Below, one piece after another: positions 25,982-35,079 of a DNA stretch of 64,000 nucleotides; position 1 is the stretch's first letter, and every line of letters begins with the position of its first letter. The notes beneath the pieces are model-generated. The model was given only the letters and a program-made list of their open reading frames with translations, was not told the origin of the DNA and made no database searches. The DNA comes from Nocardia sp. MH4 (lineage in GTDB: Bacteria > Actinomycetota > Actinomycetes > Mycobacteriales > Mycobacteriaceae), in contig NZ_LPNR01000096.1 in NCBI RefSeq assembly GCF_019266065.1, positions 21,689-85,688 of the forward strand, in the 5' to 3' direction. The position numbers and the translations under genes are program-made.

Positions 25982-28354
25982 ATGCGAGTCGACGGTCGGG
26001 AGATCCCGGTCACGGGAAGTCTCCTGCAGCCGCTGATCCGGCGTACCAGCGACATCATCCGGGTCGTGCTGGCGGCGATCGGGGTGGGTGTGGTGGTCGC
26101 GGGCTCGCTGATCACCAGGCCGGAGTGGTTGGCGCTGGAACGGTCGGTGTCCAAGATCGTCGACTTCCTCAGCCCGGACCAGTCCACCCTGGTGTATCTG
26201 GTCTACGGCATGCTCATCCTCGCGCTGCCGTTCGCGATCCTGATCGAGCTGGTCTTGCGCAGGCAGTGGAAGCTGCTGGCGGGCTACGCCGCGGCCGGTC
26301 TGCTCGCAGTCCTGGCGCTCTCGATCACCGGCGCGGGCATCTCCACCCCGAAATGGCATCTGCCCGCACCGGATCGCTTCGACACCTTCCTCTCGCAGTT
26401 CCTCGACGACCCACGCTGGATCGCGATGCTCGCGGCGATGCTCACCGTCTCCAGTCCGTGGCTGCCGCCGCGGCCGCGGCGGTGGATGTGGTTTCTGCTG
26501 TTGATGTTCGCGCCCATCCATCTGGTCGTCAGCTCGGTGGTGCCCGCGCGGGCCATGCTCGGGCTGGTGGTCGGCTGGCTGGTCGGCGCGGTGATCGTCT
26601 GGCTGGTCGGCACCCCGGCGCTGGAGGTGCCGCTGGAAGCGGCGGTGCGGGTGCTGGCTCGGCGCGGCTATACGGTGCGGGCCTTCCGGGTCGACCGGCC
26701 CGCCGGACGCGGTCCGCTGCTGCTGGCGACCGACGTCGACGGACCCGAGTCCGAGATCGTCGTCGAGCTGTACGGCCGCGATCAGCGCAGCTTCGGCGCG
26801 ATCCGGCAGCTGTGGCGCTGGATCACCTTCCGCTCCAGCGAGACCGCGCCGCTGCACGGTTCGATGCACCGCGCGGTGGAACACCGGGCGCTGATGGGCA
26901 TCGCCATCGGCGACCTCGGCATGGCCGACAGTCATCAGGTCGCGGTCGCCGGCCTGGACCGTGGCTGGATGCTGTACGCGCACACCGTTCCCCGCGGCAC
27001 CCCGATCCGCAAGCTGTCCGCGCAGGTGCTGCCCGGAGTGTGGCGGACGCTGCTGCGCCTGCACGAGAACCAGATCAGCATGGGCGACCTGCAACCCGAC
27101 TACGTGCGAGTCCACCAGGGCGACACCCTGTTCGGCGGTTTCGCCTTCGCCGAGTTCGGCGCGGCCGACGCGCAGCGCCAGACCGACATCGCCCAGCTGC
27201 TGGTCTCGACGACCTCGCTCTACGGCAAGCACGAGGCGGTGTCGGCGGCGATCGAGGTGCTCGGCGAGAGCGCGGTGGTCACCGCGGCCCGGCGGCTCAC
27301 CAAATCGGCCATGCCGACCGGCATCCGCAAGTCGGTGCCGCAGTGGACCAAGGTCCTGGCGACCGCGCGCGAGGAGGTCCGCGAGCAGACCGGGCACGAC
27401 CGCATCCATCCCGAACAGCTCACCCGCTTCACCCGCAATCAGCTCATTCAGCTGGTATTGCTGTTCGCCCTGGTCTACGTGGCGTATCCGTTCTTCAGCC
27501 AGGTGCCGACCTTCTTCAGTCAGCTGCGCACGCTGAACTGGTGGTGGGCGCTGCTCGGCTTGGTGATCTCGGCACTGACGTATGTGGGCGCGGCCGCCGC
27601 GCTCGGTGCCTGCGCGGACTGGATCGTCCGGTTCCGCGATCTGTTCCTGGAGCAGCTGGCCAATACCTTCGTCGCCACCACCACGCCGGCGGGCGTCGGC
27701 GGTTTGGCGCTGAGCGTGCGCTTCCTGCAACAGGCCGGGATGACGACCATGCGCGCGACCGCGGCGGTGGCGCTGCAGCAATCGGTGCAGGTGATCACGC
27801 ACCTGGTGCTGCTCGTCGTGTTCAGCGTGGTGGCGGGCACCTCCACCAATCTCGCGCACATCGTGCCGGACGCGACCGTGCTGTACCTGGCCGCGGGTGT
27901 CGGTGTCGGCCTGATCGGCGCGTTCATGTTCGTGCCGAAACTGCGCCGCTGGGTGAATCACTCGGTGCGCCCGCAGCTCAAGGAGGTTCTCGGCGAACTC
28001 GTCGACCTGGCCCGCGATCCCATCCGGTTCTCGATGATCGTCGGCGGATGCGGCGCGATCACCCTCGGGCAGGCGCTGGCGCTGTGGGTCAGTGTCGAAG
28101 CCTTCGGCGGTGGTACCGATTTCGTCGCGGTCACCATCGTCACCATGATCGGCGGCACGCTGGCCTCGGCCGCGCCGACCCCGGGTGGCGTCGGCGCGGT
28201 CGAGGCCGCGTTGATCGGTGGTCTGGCCGCCTTCGGTGTTCCGGCCGAGATCGCGGTGCCCGCCGTGCTGCTCTATCGCGTGCTGACCTGCTGGATTCCC
28301 GTCGCCCTCGGCTGGCCGATCATGCGCTGGATGGGCGAGAAGCAGATGATCTGA
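25982..28354 (+). CDS. LPG-synthase-like (UPF0104) membrane protein with degenerate kinase-like insert
   Basis: 790 residues from the ATG at 25982, which gives an N-terminus MRVDGREIPV as in mycobacterial homologues. Six N-terminal helices (to residue 210) precede a soluble domain (about 215-450), then an eight-helix MprF-type flippase-like region (about 500-785; GVGGLALSVRFL, APTPGGVGAVEAAL). The soluble part resembles an aminoglycoside-phosphotransferase/RIO kinase but the HGDL-x-P-x-N loop reads MGDLQPDY (367-374) and DFG reads EFG (391-393), so phosphotransfer is doubtful. Lipid transport or cell-wall function is inferred. Confidence 0.8.
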   Translation: MRVDGREIPVTGSLLQPLIRRTSDIIRVVLAAIGVGVVVAGSLITRPEWLALERSVSKIVDFLSPDQSTLVYLVYGMLILALPFAILIELVLRRQWKLLAGYAAAGLLAVLALSITGAGISTPKWHLPAPDRFDTFLSQFLDDPRWIAMLAAMLTVSSPWLPPRPRRWMWFLLLMFAPIHLVVSSVVPARAMLGLVVGWLVGAVIVWLVGTPALEVPLEAAVRVLARRGYTVRAFRVDRPAGRGPLLLATDVDGPESEIVVELYGRDQRSFGAIRQLWRWITFRSSETAPLHGSMHRAVEHRALMGIAIGDLGMADSHQVAVAGLDRGWMLYAHTVPRGTPIRKLSAQVLPGVWRTLLRLHENQISMGDLQPDYVRVHQGDTLFGGFAFAEFGAADAQRQTDIAQLLVSTTSLYGKHEAVSAAIEVLGESAVVTAARRLTKSAMPTGIRKSVPQWTKVLATAREEVREQTGHDRIHPEQLTRFTRNQLIQLVLLFALVYVAYPFFSQVPTFFSQLRTLNWWWALLGLVISALTYVGAAAALGACADWIVRFRDLFLEQLANTFVATTTPAGVGGLALSVRFLQQAGMTTMRATAAVALQQSVQVITHLVLLVVFSVVAGTSTNLAHIVPDATVLYLAAGVGVGLIGAFMFVPKLRRWVNHSVRPQLKEVLGELVDLARDPIRFSMIVGGCGAITLGQALALWVSVEAFGGGTDFVAVTIVTMIGGTLASAAPTPGGVGAVEAALIGGLAAFGVPAEIAVPAVLLYRVLTCWIPVALGWPIMRWMGEKQMI

Positions 28355-28359
28355 GGCGC

Positions 28360-28675
28360 TCAGTCGGCGCGCAGGTCCAGCCGTCGACGGCGGCGGCGTC
28401 GCCGGTGCGCGGGGTGCCGAGGTAGTCGGCGACCACGTTGACGGCCTCGGTACAGCCCGGCCTGCCCGCGTCGGAGGCGAAGGCGATGACATCGGCGGTG
28501 CCGCCGTTGCCGCCGGTGACCGGACCGCAGTTCACGTCGGCGAGCGGGGGCGGCTCCGGCGCGGGCGGGTGGGTCGGGCTCGGCGGCGGCAGCGGTGCGA
28601 TCGAGGTGCCGGTCAAAGACCCGCGATCACGACGAGTCCGGCGACGGCGCCCGCCGCGAGCCGAGTGGTTTGCAC
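28360..28675 (-). pseudogene. Secreted small-protein gene, apparently frameshifted
   Basis: From GTG 28675 (GGAGG 6 bases upstream) the frame encodes a signal peptide MQTTRLAAGAVAGLVVIAGL and then stops at 28613-28615. One frame over, the sequence continues with LTGTSIAPLPPPSP and a Pro-rich then Cys-containing domain (NCGPVTGG, GCTEAVNVVADYLG, GWTC). Adding one base near 28615 would restore it. A second single-base shift near 28370 would let it end at a TGA at 28360-28362 rather than running into the neighbouring gene. Could also be sequencing error. Confidence 0.55.
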
Positions 28676-28977
28676 GCCAACCTCCAGGTGAATGTTTAGC
28701 TCCCCCGTTGCTCGCGTATTCAATCATGGTGGCGCGCAATGCTGTCTGATCCACACGGACGCGTTCCCCGCTATGTTTTCCCCGTTCGACTCGCGTGCTA
28801 CCGGACATTCCGGGAGTTGCCCGTGGCTTGCCGAGAAGTCCGTACGGTCGGTTCCGCCCAGCGATCGGCCGCCCGACGTGAACCGCCCCACAGCCGTCGC
28901 GGGTGCGTGCGGGGTGCGGTTCGAGCGCATAAACTGTCTGGGACGTAGCCGGATGATGACCGAGAGGTGTTGTTTCG
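28676..28977. other. Intergenic, 302 bp
   Basis: It lies between the frameshifted secreted-protein gene and the GntR gene. It contains a CATAAACT -10-like motif near 28927 and AGAGGTG before the GntR ATG. I see no gene, repeat or structured RNA in it. Confidence 0.5.
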
Positions 28978-29745
28978 ATGGGATCCCGGACGGTGGTCGC
29001 CGACGTCGCCGACGAATTGGCGCGCCGGGTCGCGACCGGCGAATACCGGCCCGGCGAACTGATGCCGTCGGTCCGCCAGGTCGCCGACGAATTCGGGATG
29101 AACCGGGCCACCGCGCAACTCACCCTCGGCAGGCTGGAGTCCTACGGCTTCGTCGAGGCCCGGCGCGGCAAAGGTTTCACCATCCGTGACGTCAGGGAAG
29201 AGGGCGGCATGGATGTCTATCGGCATCTGTTCCGGTTCTCCGTCACCGCGCCCGCCGTCGCCGCCGAGATGTTCACCGACATCGTCGAGGTGGAGCGCGG
29301 CATCGTGCTCGAGGCGTTGCTCGGCTACACCGCCGCCGAGAAGGTGCTCGATTCGGCGGAGCTCGCCGCCGCCGTCGACGAGCTCGAGGCGATGGCCCGG
29401 CAGAGCGTGCCCGACCACGTCCGGATCATCACCGCCGAGATCGCGCTGGTGCGCAAGTTGCTGGGCGTGCTCGGGATGAGCATGCAACGCGCCGTGCTGA
29501 ATTCGGTCGCCGACATGGTCACCGAGGTGCCCGAGGCGGTCGCCGCCTACTTCGCCGTCGCCGCCGATCTGCACGTGCTCGTCTGGCGCGCGCTGCTAGC
29601 GGTGTGGGACGCCGACTCGGGCCCGTCCGAGGCGCAACTGGCCCTGTTCGAGGACCTGTTCGCGCTCTACCACCAGAAGGTCATCGCCCGCTTCGACGAA
29701 CTCGTCGGCGCGACGCCGATCGAAACCACGGCCGCGACCGCCTGA
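28978..29745 (+). CDS. GntR family regulator
   Basis: 255 residues. The winged helix-turn-helix (residues 1-75) has the classic GntR signature RPGELMPSVRQVADEFGMNRATAQLTLGRL. The effector domain is all-helical and FCD-like. AGAGGTG precedes the ATG. It is convergent with the ThrE-type exporter and no divergent target is obvious, so its regulon is unknown. Confidence 0.88.
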   Translation: MGSRTVVADVADELARRVATGEYRPGELMPSVRQVADEFGMNRATAQLTLGRLESYGFVEARRGKGFTIRDVREEGGMDVYRHLFRFSVTAPAVAAEMFTDIVEVERGIVLEALLGYTAAEKVLDSAELAAAVDELEAMARQSVPDHVRIITAEIALVRKLLGVLGMSMQRAVLNSVADMVTEVPEAVAAYFAVAADLHVLVWRALLAVWDADSGPSEAQLALFEDLFALYHQKVIARFDELVGATPIETTAATA

Positions 29746-29755
29746 CCGCATCGTC

Positions 29756-31189
29756 TCAGCTGTCTGGGTCGGCGGGCTTGGTGGTCTCCACCTGGTGATA
29801 CCACGGCAGGTGATGGCCCTGCGGCAGCATCGAATCGATGATGGGGCCGACATGCGGTGTCCGCGTCGAGGACAGGCCGGAGCCGACCATCACCCCGAGC
29901 GCGATCGACATCACCGACAGCAGCGCCGACACCACCACCTCGAGTCCGCTCGCCGCCGTGGTGCCGGTGGTGTGCAGAACCACCTCGGAGATCCCGGTCA
30001 GGCTGATGCCGCCCGGCACCAGCATCCAGAACGCGGGCAGGAAGGCCACCTGCCGCGGCGGGGCGTGCTTGCGGCCCTGGATCAGATACGCGGCGGGCAC
30101 CGCGATGAGACCACCGAGGAACGCGCCGGTCAGCGGCCCCGACAGCGTCTTACCGACGAACTGCGCCAGGTAGGTGACGTAGAGGACCAGCAGCAGCCAC
30201 CCCACCGAGTTCTGCGGCGCGCTCGATCGCCAGGAGTGTCCGAACCCGATCAGCAGCACCCCGATCACCGGCGCCCACCAGCCCAGCTGGGCCTGGCTCA
30301 CCGCCGGATTCGACAGCGGTCCCAGCAGGCTGATGCCCACGTAGAGACCGAGGGCGAGCAGGAACAGCATGTTGATGCCGTAGACCACCCGGCTCGCGCC
30401 CGCGACCATCGACCCGGTCGCCAGCTCGATCGTGCCGTTGGTGAGCATCGCGCCCGGCAGCAGCGTGGCGATCGCCGGGATCACCAGCTGGGTCGGCTGA
30501 CCACCCGACAGCGTGCCGGGAAAGCCGAACGCCAGCACCGCGACCAGCGCCGCCGCGACCACCGGCAGTGCCAGCGACAGCAGCCGCACCTTATCGGCGA
30601 GCTGGGTCAGCGCGCCGACGACGAGCCCGAGCACCACATAGCCCACCAGCGCCCTGGCCGCCGGATTGAGCATCATCCCCAGCCCGACGGTCAGCACCAC
30701 CTGGCCGAGCAGGATCAGCCACGGCGGGCTGCCCGGTTCGGCCGACAGGATCGCGTCGAGCTCCTTCGACGCTTCCGTCGGCGGCGGCGCGTCCGCCTCG
30801 ATGTGGTCGATGAGCCGGTAGAGCCCCGCGATCTGGTCCAGCGGCAGCGTGCCGACCGAGGCGTCGAGCATGTCGATCGCGGACCCGTCCGGGGTGCGCA
30901 CGCGCACGAACACCGCGGTGGGCAGGACCATGAAGTGGATGTTGTCGGTGCCGTAGCGCTTGGACAGTTTGTCCAGGATCTCCTGCACGCGTGCCGAAGT
31001 CTCGCTGGCGCCGACGAGTGCCACGCCGATGCGGCACAGCAGATTCAGCAGGTCGGCGGGTACCGGCGGGTCGGCCGGACGCGGCGGCGCGGGCGGGCCG
31101 GCGATGTAGTCGGCCCGCACCCGGGCGATGGCGCGGGTGACCCGGCGCCGCGTCGCTGCCCAGGAAGAGCTCTTGCCGTCCGAAGCCAT
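29756..31189 (-). CDS. Threonine/serine exporter family protein (ThrE-like)
   Basis: 477 residues. The N-terminal cytoplasmic half carries the DUF1212/ThrE domain (LLCRIGVALVGASETSARVQEIL, FMVLPTAVFV) and the C-terminal half has about 10 membrane helices with the ThrE-2 region. ThrE exports threonine and serine by proton antiport in Corynebacterium. The substrate here may differ. The hairpin element at 31229-31318 lies just upstream. Confidence 0.88.
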   Translation of the reverse strand: MASDGKSSSWAATRRRVTRAIARVRADYIAGPPAPPRPADPPVPADLLNLLCRIGVALVGASETSARVQEILDKLSKRYGTDNIHFMVLPTAVFVRVRTPDGSAIDMLDASVGTLPLDQIAGLYRLIDHIEADAPPPTEASKELDAILSAEPGSPPWLILLGQVVLTVGLGMMLNPAARALVGYVVLGLVVGALTQLADKVRLLSLALPVVAAALVAVLAFGFPGTLSGGQPTQLVIPAIATLLPGAMLTNGTIELATGSMVAGASRVVYGINMLFLLALGLYVGISLLGPLSNPAVSQAQLGWWAPVIGVLLIGFGHSWRSSAPQNSVGWLLLVLYVTYLAQFVGKTLSGPLTGAFLGGLIAVPAAYLIQGRKHAPPRQVAFLPAFWMLVPGGISLTGISEVVLHTTGTTAASGLEVVVSALLSVMSIALGVMVGSGLSSTRTPHVGPIIDSMLPQGHHLPWYHQVETTKPADPDS

Positions 31190-31228
31190 GTCACCGCCGC
31201 AGTGTTTTCGGAGCGCTGGCGCGCTCGA

Positions 31229-31318
31229 GTCGCGGCCCCTGGGTCTCGCCGATCAGATGCCGTCGCTTGCTCCTGCATCGCTTGCGTAACGGCACCTGAT
31301 CGGCGAGACGGCCGCGAC
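31229..31318. repeat. Long bulged inverted repeat upstream of the ThrE-like gene
   Basis: Arms of 21 bp (31243-31263 and 31289-31309) match except at one position, around a 25-base loop. A further 9-bp stem GTCGCGGCC/GGCCGCGAC (31229-31237 with 31310-31318) extends it after a 5-base bulge, giving about 30 paired bases. A small hairpin GAGCGC/GCGCTC precedes it and GGCCGC-TTC-GCGGCC follows. It sits between the stop of the nitronate monooxygenase gene and the ThrE start. Confidence 0.75.
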
Positions 31319-31419
31319 GGCCGCTTCGCGGCCTGCCCCTCCGCGAGGTCGGGGCGTGCGGACCGGGTTCATCGGGGCCGGGTAGACCGGTAGCTGGAAG
31401 GCTACCCGAGCCCCGTCGC

Positions 31420-32538
31420 TCAGCCGTTGAGCTTGGTCAGCCGGTCGCAGGCGGTGACGTACTCCTCGACGAGCCGGTTGACCACGTCGGCACTGCGCTC
31501 GATCTTGTTCATCATGCCGACGACCTGGCCGACCGGGTTGAAGTTCACGTCCTTGGCCGCCTCGGGGTAGCGGTGGCCGCGCTTCACACCGTCGAGGGCC
31601 ACCATCATCTGCAGCGGCATCGGCAGCGGGTCGGGGTTCTCGGTGTCCTCCCACGCGTCGGTCCAGTCGTTGCGCAGCATGCGGCAGGGCTTGCCGGTCC
31701 AGGAGCGCGAACGGATGGTGTCGTGGCTGGTGGCGTCGAGGTAGGTGTCCATCTGCGCGGGCGGCACATTGGCCTCCTCGACGGTCAGCCACAGCGAGCC
31801 GGTCCACGCGCCCGCCGCGCCCATCGCCAGCGCCGCCGCGACCTGCGCGCCGTTGCCGATGCCGCCCGCGGCCAGCACCGGCGTATCGCCGATGGCCTCG
31901 ATGACCTGCGGCCACAGCACCAGCGAGGACACCTCGCCGCAGTGCCCGCCGCCCTCGGTGCCCTGGCAGACCACGAAGTCCAGCCCGGCCGCCTTGTGGT
32001 TCATCGCGTGCTTGACCGACCCGCAGAGCGCGCCGATCACCCGGCCGGAGTCCTGGATGCGCTTGACGACGTCCTCGGGCGGGGTGCCGAGGGCGTTGGC
32101 GACCAGCTTGGCCTTCGGGTGGTTCAGGATCACGTCGACCTGCGGGCCCGCGGTGGTCGCGGTCCAGCCGAGCAGCTCGTTGTGGTGCTCACCGTCGGGC
32201 AGCGCGGGTACGCCGTGGTCGGCCAGGATCTTCTGGGCGAAGTCGCGATGGCCCTGCGGAACCATCTGCGCCAGCTGCTTTTCCAGCTGCTCGGGGGTCA
32301 GGCCCTCCACGCCCTTGCCCTCGTACTTCGACGGGATCACCAGGTCGACGCCGTAGATGCCGTTGACGTGCTCATCGAGCCAGGCCAGCTCCACTTCGAG
32401 CTGTTCGGCGGTGAAGCCGACGGCGCCGAGCACGCCGAGTCCGCCCGCGTTGCTCACCGCAGCCACGACGTCGCGGCAGTGAGTGAAGGCGAAGATGGGG
32501 AACTCGATGCCGAGTTGTTCGCAGAATTCGGTACGCAT
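31420..32538 (-). CDS. Nitronate monooxygenase family protein
   Basis: 372 residues from the ATG at 32538, which gives MRTEFCEQLGIEFPIFAF; a GTG 15 bases upstream is possible. It is a TIM-barrel FMN enzyme with GGLGVLGAVG near the start and the FMN-phosphate region QGTEGGGHCGE and LAAGGIGNGAQVAAALAMGA. The family oxidises nitronates or reduces enoyl groups. A KstR-type box directly upstream suggests steroid-catabolism control. Confidence 0.9.
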   Translation of the reverse strand: MRTEFCEQLGIEFPIFAFTHCRDVVAAVSNAGGLGVLGAVGFTAEQLEVELAWLDEHVNGIYGVDLVIPSKYEGKGVEGLTPEQLEKQLAQMVPQGHRDFAQKILADHGVPALPDGEHHNELLGWTATTAGPQVDVILNHPKAKLVANALGTPPEDVVKRIQDSGRVIGALCGSVKHAMNHKAAGLDFVVCQGTEGGGHCGEVSSLVLWPQVIEAIGDTPVLAAGGIGNGAQVAAALAMGAAGAWTGSLWLTVEEANVPPAQMDTYLDATSHDTIRSRSWTGKPCRMLRNDWTDAWEDTENPDPLPMPLQMMVALDGVKRGHRYPEAAKDVNFNPVGQVVGMMNKIERSADVVNRLVEEYVTACDRLTKLNG

Positions 32539-32545
32539 ACCGAAC

Positions 32546-32559
32546 TGTAACACGTTCTA
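32546..32559. promoter_or_regulatory. KstR-type operator
   Basis: TGTAACACGTTCTA matches the TNNAACNNGTTNNA consensus of KstR, the cholesterol-catabolism repressor of mycolic-acid actinomycetes, at all fixed positions. It lies 8 bases from the ATG of the nitronate monooxygenase gene, within a 44-base gap. Confidence 0.65.
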
Positions 32560-32561
32560 GT

Positions 32562-32579
32562 TTGCCCGATAAGGGGCAA
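32562..32579 (-). terminator. Short hairpin after the WS/DGAT gene
   Basis: TTGCCC/GGGCAA 6-bp stem with a 6-base loop, immediately after the stop of the WS/DGAT gene and adjacent to the KstR-type box. Confidence 0.5.
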
Positions 32580-32582
32580 TTT

Positions 32583-33941
32583 TCAGGCGGCCGCGTCCTC
32601 CAGTTCGGTCAGCGAATCCTCCAGGTGATCGAGCAGTCGATGCAGGTCGGGCAGGGTGCGTCGGCAGCCGACCAGGCCGAAATCGAGGTTGTCGCCATTC
32701 GAGGTGAGGGTGATGTTCACGGCCTGGCCGTCCAGCGGAATGGACAGCGGGTAGCTCGCGTCCAGTCGCGCGCCGTTCCAATACAGCGGCTCCCGCGCGC
32801 CCGGCACATTCGAGATGACGATGTTGAACGGCGGCGTCGCCATCGAGGCGAAGCCGGGCAGCAGCATCGCCGCCATCGGGCTCAGCATCACCCCGGCGAC
32901 GGCGAGCGTCTGCGCGGGCGTCAGCGAGCGGTAGACCTCCTTGTTGCGCCGGGTCGACTCGCTCACCACCCGCAGCCGCTCCAGTGGATCGGCGATGTCG
33001 GTGCCCAGATTGCACAGCAGGGCCGCGATCTTCACGCCCTGGGTGTCGGTGTCGTCCTCGTCGCGCAGCGACATCGGCACCATCGCGATCATCGGCTTGT
33101 CCGGCAGCGCGTCGTGTTCGAGCAGGTAGGCGCGCAGCGCGCCCGCCGACATCGCCAGCACCACATCGTTGACGGTGGTGCCGGTCGCCTTCTTCACCTG
33201 CTTGACGCGGTCCATCGACCAGGTGCGCACCGCGCATTTGCGGGCGCCGCCGATCGGCACGTTGAACAGCGTGCGTGGCGCCTCGAACGGCAGCGTCAAC
33301 TGCTGCTGGAGCAGCCCGGTGCGGGTCGCCCGCATCAGCGCGGCGGTCGAGGAACTCGCCGCGCCGAGGCCGCCGAGCAGTCCGCCCAGCCGGGAGCGCT
33401 GTTCGCGCGGCGCGTCCGGACGCTGCTTGCGCGGGAGGTTCCACGGCGTCTTGATCTCGGTCGCGAACGGGTCGGTGGTGAGCGTGCGCCGCAGTAGACG
33501 CTGCGCGGAGACACCGTCGATCAGCGAGTGGTGCATCTTCGAGTAGAGCGCGAACCGGCCGTCGGCCAGGCCCTCGACGAAATGCATCTCCCACATCGGG
33601 CGATGCCGGTCGAGCAGGGCGCTGTGCAGGGTCGAGGCGTGGTCGAGCAGCTGCCCGATCCGCCCCGGCGCCGGTAGCGCGCTGCGCTGTAGGTGGAAGT
33701 CCAGGTCGACGTCGTCGTCCTGGGTCCAGGCCAGCTGGGGTGCGCCGAGCCAGGTGGCGGGGCGCTTGCGGAAGGTGGGCCGGAAGGTTTTGTCGGCGAG
33801 CAGGATATCGCGGAACTCGCGCAGATAGTCCGGGCCCGCGTCCTCGGGCGGCTCGAACAATTGCAGTGAGCCCACGTGCATCGGGTGCTCACGGGATTCC
33901 GCGAGCAGGAACAGCGCATCCAACGGCGCGATGAACTCCAT
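32583..33941 (-). CDS. Wax ester synthase/diacylglycerol acyltransferase (WS/DGAT)
   Basis: 452 residues from the ATG at 33941 (MEFIAPLDALFLLAESR, the usual start of the family). The catalytic HHxxxDG is HHSLIDG at residues 137-143. It transfers an acyl group from acyl-CoA to diacylglycerol or alcohols, making storage triacylglycerol or wax ester. The C-terminal WES domain includes NIVISNVPGA. AGGGGG lies about 10 bases upstream of the ATG. Confidence 0.93.
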   Translation of the reverse strand: MEFIAPLDALFLLAESREHPMHVGSLQLFEPPEDAGPDYLREFRDILLADKTFRPTFRKRPATWLGAPQLAWTQDDDVDLDFHLQRSALPAPGRIGQLLDHASTLHSALLDRHRPMWEMHFVEGLADGRFALYSKMHHSLIDGVSAQRLLRRTLTTDPFATEIKTPWNLPRKQRPDAPREQRSRLGGLLGGLGAASSSTAALMRATRTGLLQQQLTLPFEAPRTLFNVPIGGARKCAVRTWSMDRVKQVKKATGTTVNDVVLAMSAGALRAYLLEHDALPDKPMIAMVPMSLRDEDDTDTQGVKIAALLCNLGTDIADPLERLRVVSESTRRNKEVYRSLTPAQTLAVAGVMLSPMAAMLLPGFASMATPPFNIVISNVPGAREPLYWNGARLDASYPLSIPLDGQAVNITLTSNGDNLDFGLVGCRRTLPDLHRLLDHLEDSLTELEDAAA

Positions 33942-34175
33942 AACAGATCGCCCCCTGACGAGAGTGGTTCGGTGCAAGTCTGTAGACGATCGACCACGCT
34001 GTCGGGTCGGCACGGTGACGCATCACATGCCGCTTTCCAAGCTACCCGGCTCACCCCGCTCGCGTCAGGTGAACGACCACACCGCCGTACTACCCGACCT
34101 CGGAGGCGCGTTCCGCGAACCAGACGGGATGCTCGAGCGGATCAGGCGCAGGGGCACCGATGCCGCGCTAGGGGG

Positions 34176-35000
34176 TCAGACCTGGGCGGGCGCGGCCTGA
34201 CGCGTCTCGACCGTGGCGTCGGTGAGGTCGGCGAGGTCGGCGATGCGCAGCTCGGCGGTCTGGTGCTCGACCGCCGGCTCGAAACCCGTTTCCTCGACGG
34301 GAGTTTCGGCGACCGGCTCGGCGACCTGCTCCGCGACCGGCTCGGGCGCCTGCGGCTCGGGCGCCGGAACCGGCGCGACGGCAGGGCCTTTCGTGGTGGC
34401 GATGTCGATGCCCAGTTCGATCCTGGTGGTCTCCACCAGTGCCCGCTCCTGCTCGGCCGCGTGCCGCATGGCCTTCTGCCACAGCGACGCCATCTCCTCG
34501 AGCTCCTCGACCGTGGCCTCCACGTCGATGTGCAGCTTCAGTCGCTGCATGGTGATGTGCTGGGCGGCGGTGAGGGTGCGGAGCAGGTCTTCGCACTTGT
34601 TCGGGATCCGGCGGTGCGCAACGACCCGCAGCCGGGTCAGCATGCCGTTGGGGCGATCCCAGATCACCTTGTGGATCTGGGCGCCGACGCTGTCGATCTC
34701 CTCCGTGGTGACGAGGTCCCACTCCCCGCAGCTGGTCAGATCGGCGCGCACCGAGGCCGAGGTCTCGAGGATCGAGGCGACCGCCGCGAGCACCGCCTCC
34801 CGGCGCCACGCCTCGTGATCGCGCTGGTCACCCACCATGTTCGACAGCTCGACATTGCGCTGCGCGGCGTCGAGTGCCTGCCTGCCGCGCTCGTCGGCCG
34901 CCGCGATGCCCTCGCGGTGGGTGCGGTTGTTGGCGATGACACCGACCAGAACTGCGGCGGCGACGACGAGCGAACCGAGGAGTGGGAGCCACTGAGTCAC
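34176..35000 (-). CDS. Membrane-anchored hypothetical protein with Glu/Pro-rich tail
   Basis: 274 residues from GTG 35000 (MTQWLPLLGSLVVAAAVLVG), one N-terminal membrane helix, a helical soluble region (residues 40-200), then a low-complexity Pro/Glu/Val tail (PAVAPVPAPEPQAPEPVAEQVAEPVAE). A GTG 8 codons earlier is possible; neither has a clear Shine-Dalgarno. No family is recognised. Confidence 0.65.
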   Translation of the reverse strand: MTQWLPLLGSLVVAAAVLVGVIANNRTHREGIAAADERGRQALDAAQRNVELSNMVGDQRDHEAWRREAVLAAVASILETSASVRADLTSCGEWDLVTTEEIDSVGAQIHKVIWDRPNGMLTRLRVVAHRRIPNKCEDLLRTLTAAQHITMQRLKLHIDVEATVEELEEMASLWQKAMRHAAEQERALVETTRIELGIDIATTKGPAVAPVPAPEPQAPEPVAEQVAEPVAETPVEETGFEPAVEHQTAELRIADLADLTDATVETRQAAPAQV

Positions 35001-35079
35001 CAGCCGATCATTGCACCGAGGCACCGCGCAGTCATCATGATCGGCGCGTTGCCTGGCGATGTCGTACGGAGTGTCGCGG

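Noticed and set aside
25940..28492. 850-codon minus-strand frame opposite the UPF0104 protein
   Set aside because: Antisense artefact of high GC; composition is Arg/His/Gln-rich and no start signal is present.
31190..31419. Insertion-sequence remnant at the long hairpin
   Set aside because: No transposase fragment, target-site duplication or matching outer end is visible.
32546..32559. Alternative reading of the box as an ordinary TetR palindrome
   Set aside because: KstR is itself TetR-type, and all fixed KstR positions match, so the specific reading is preferred.
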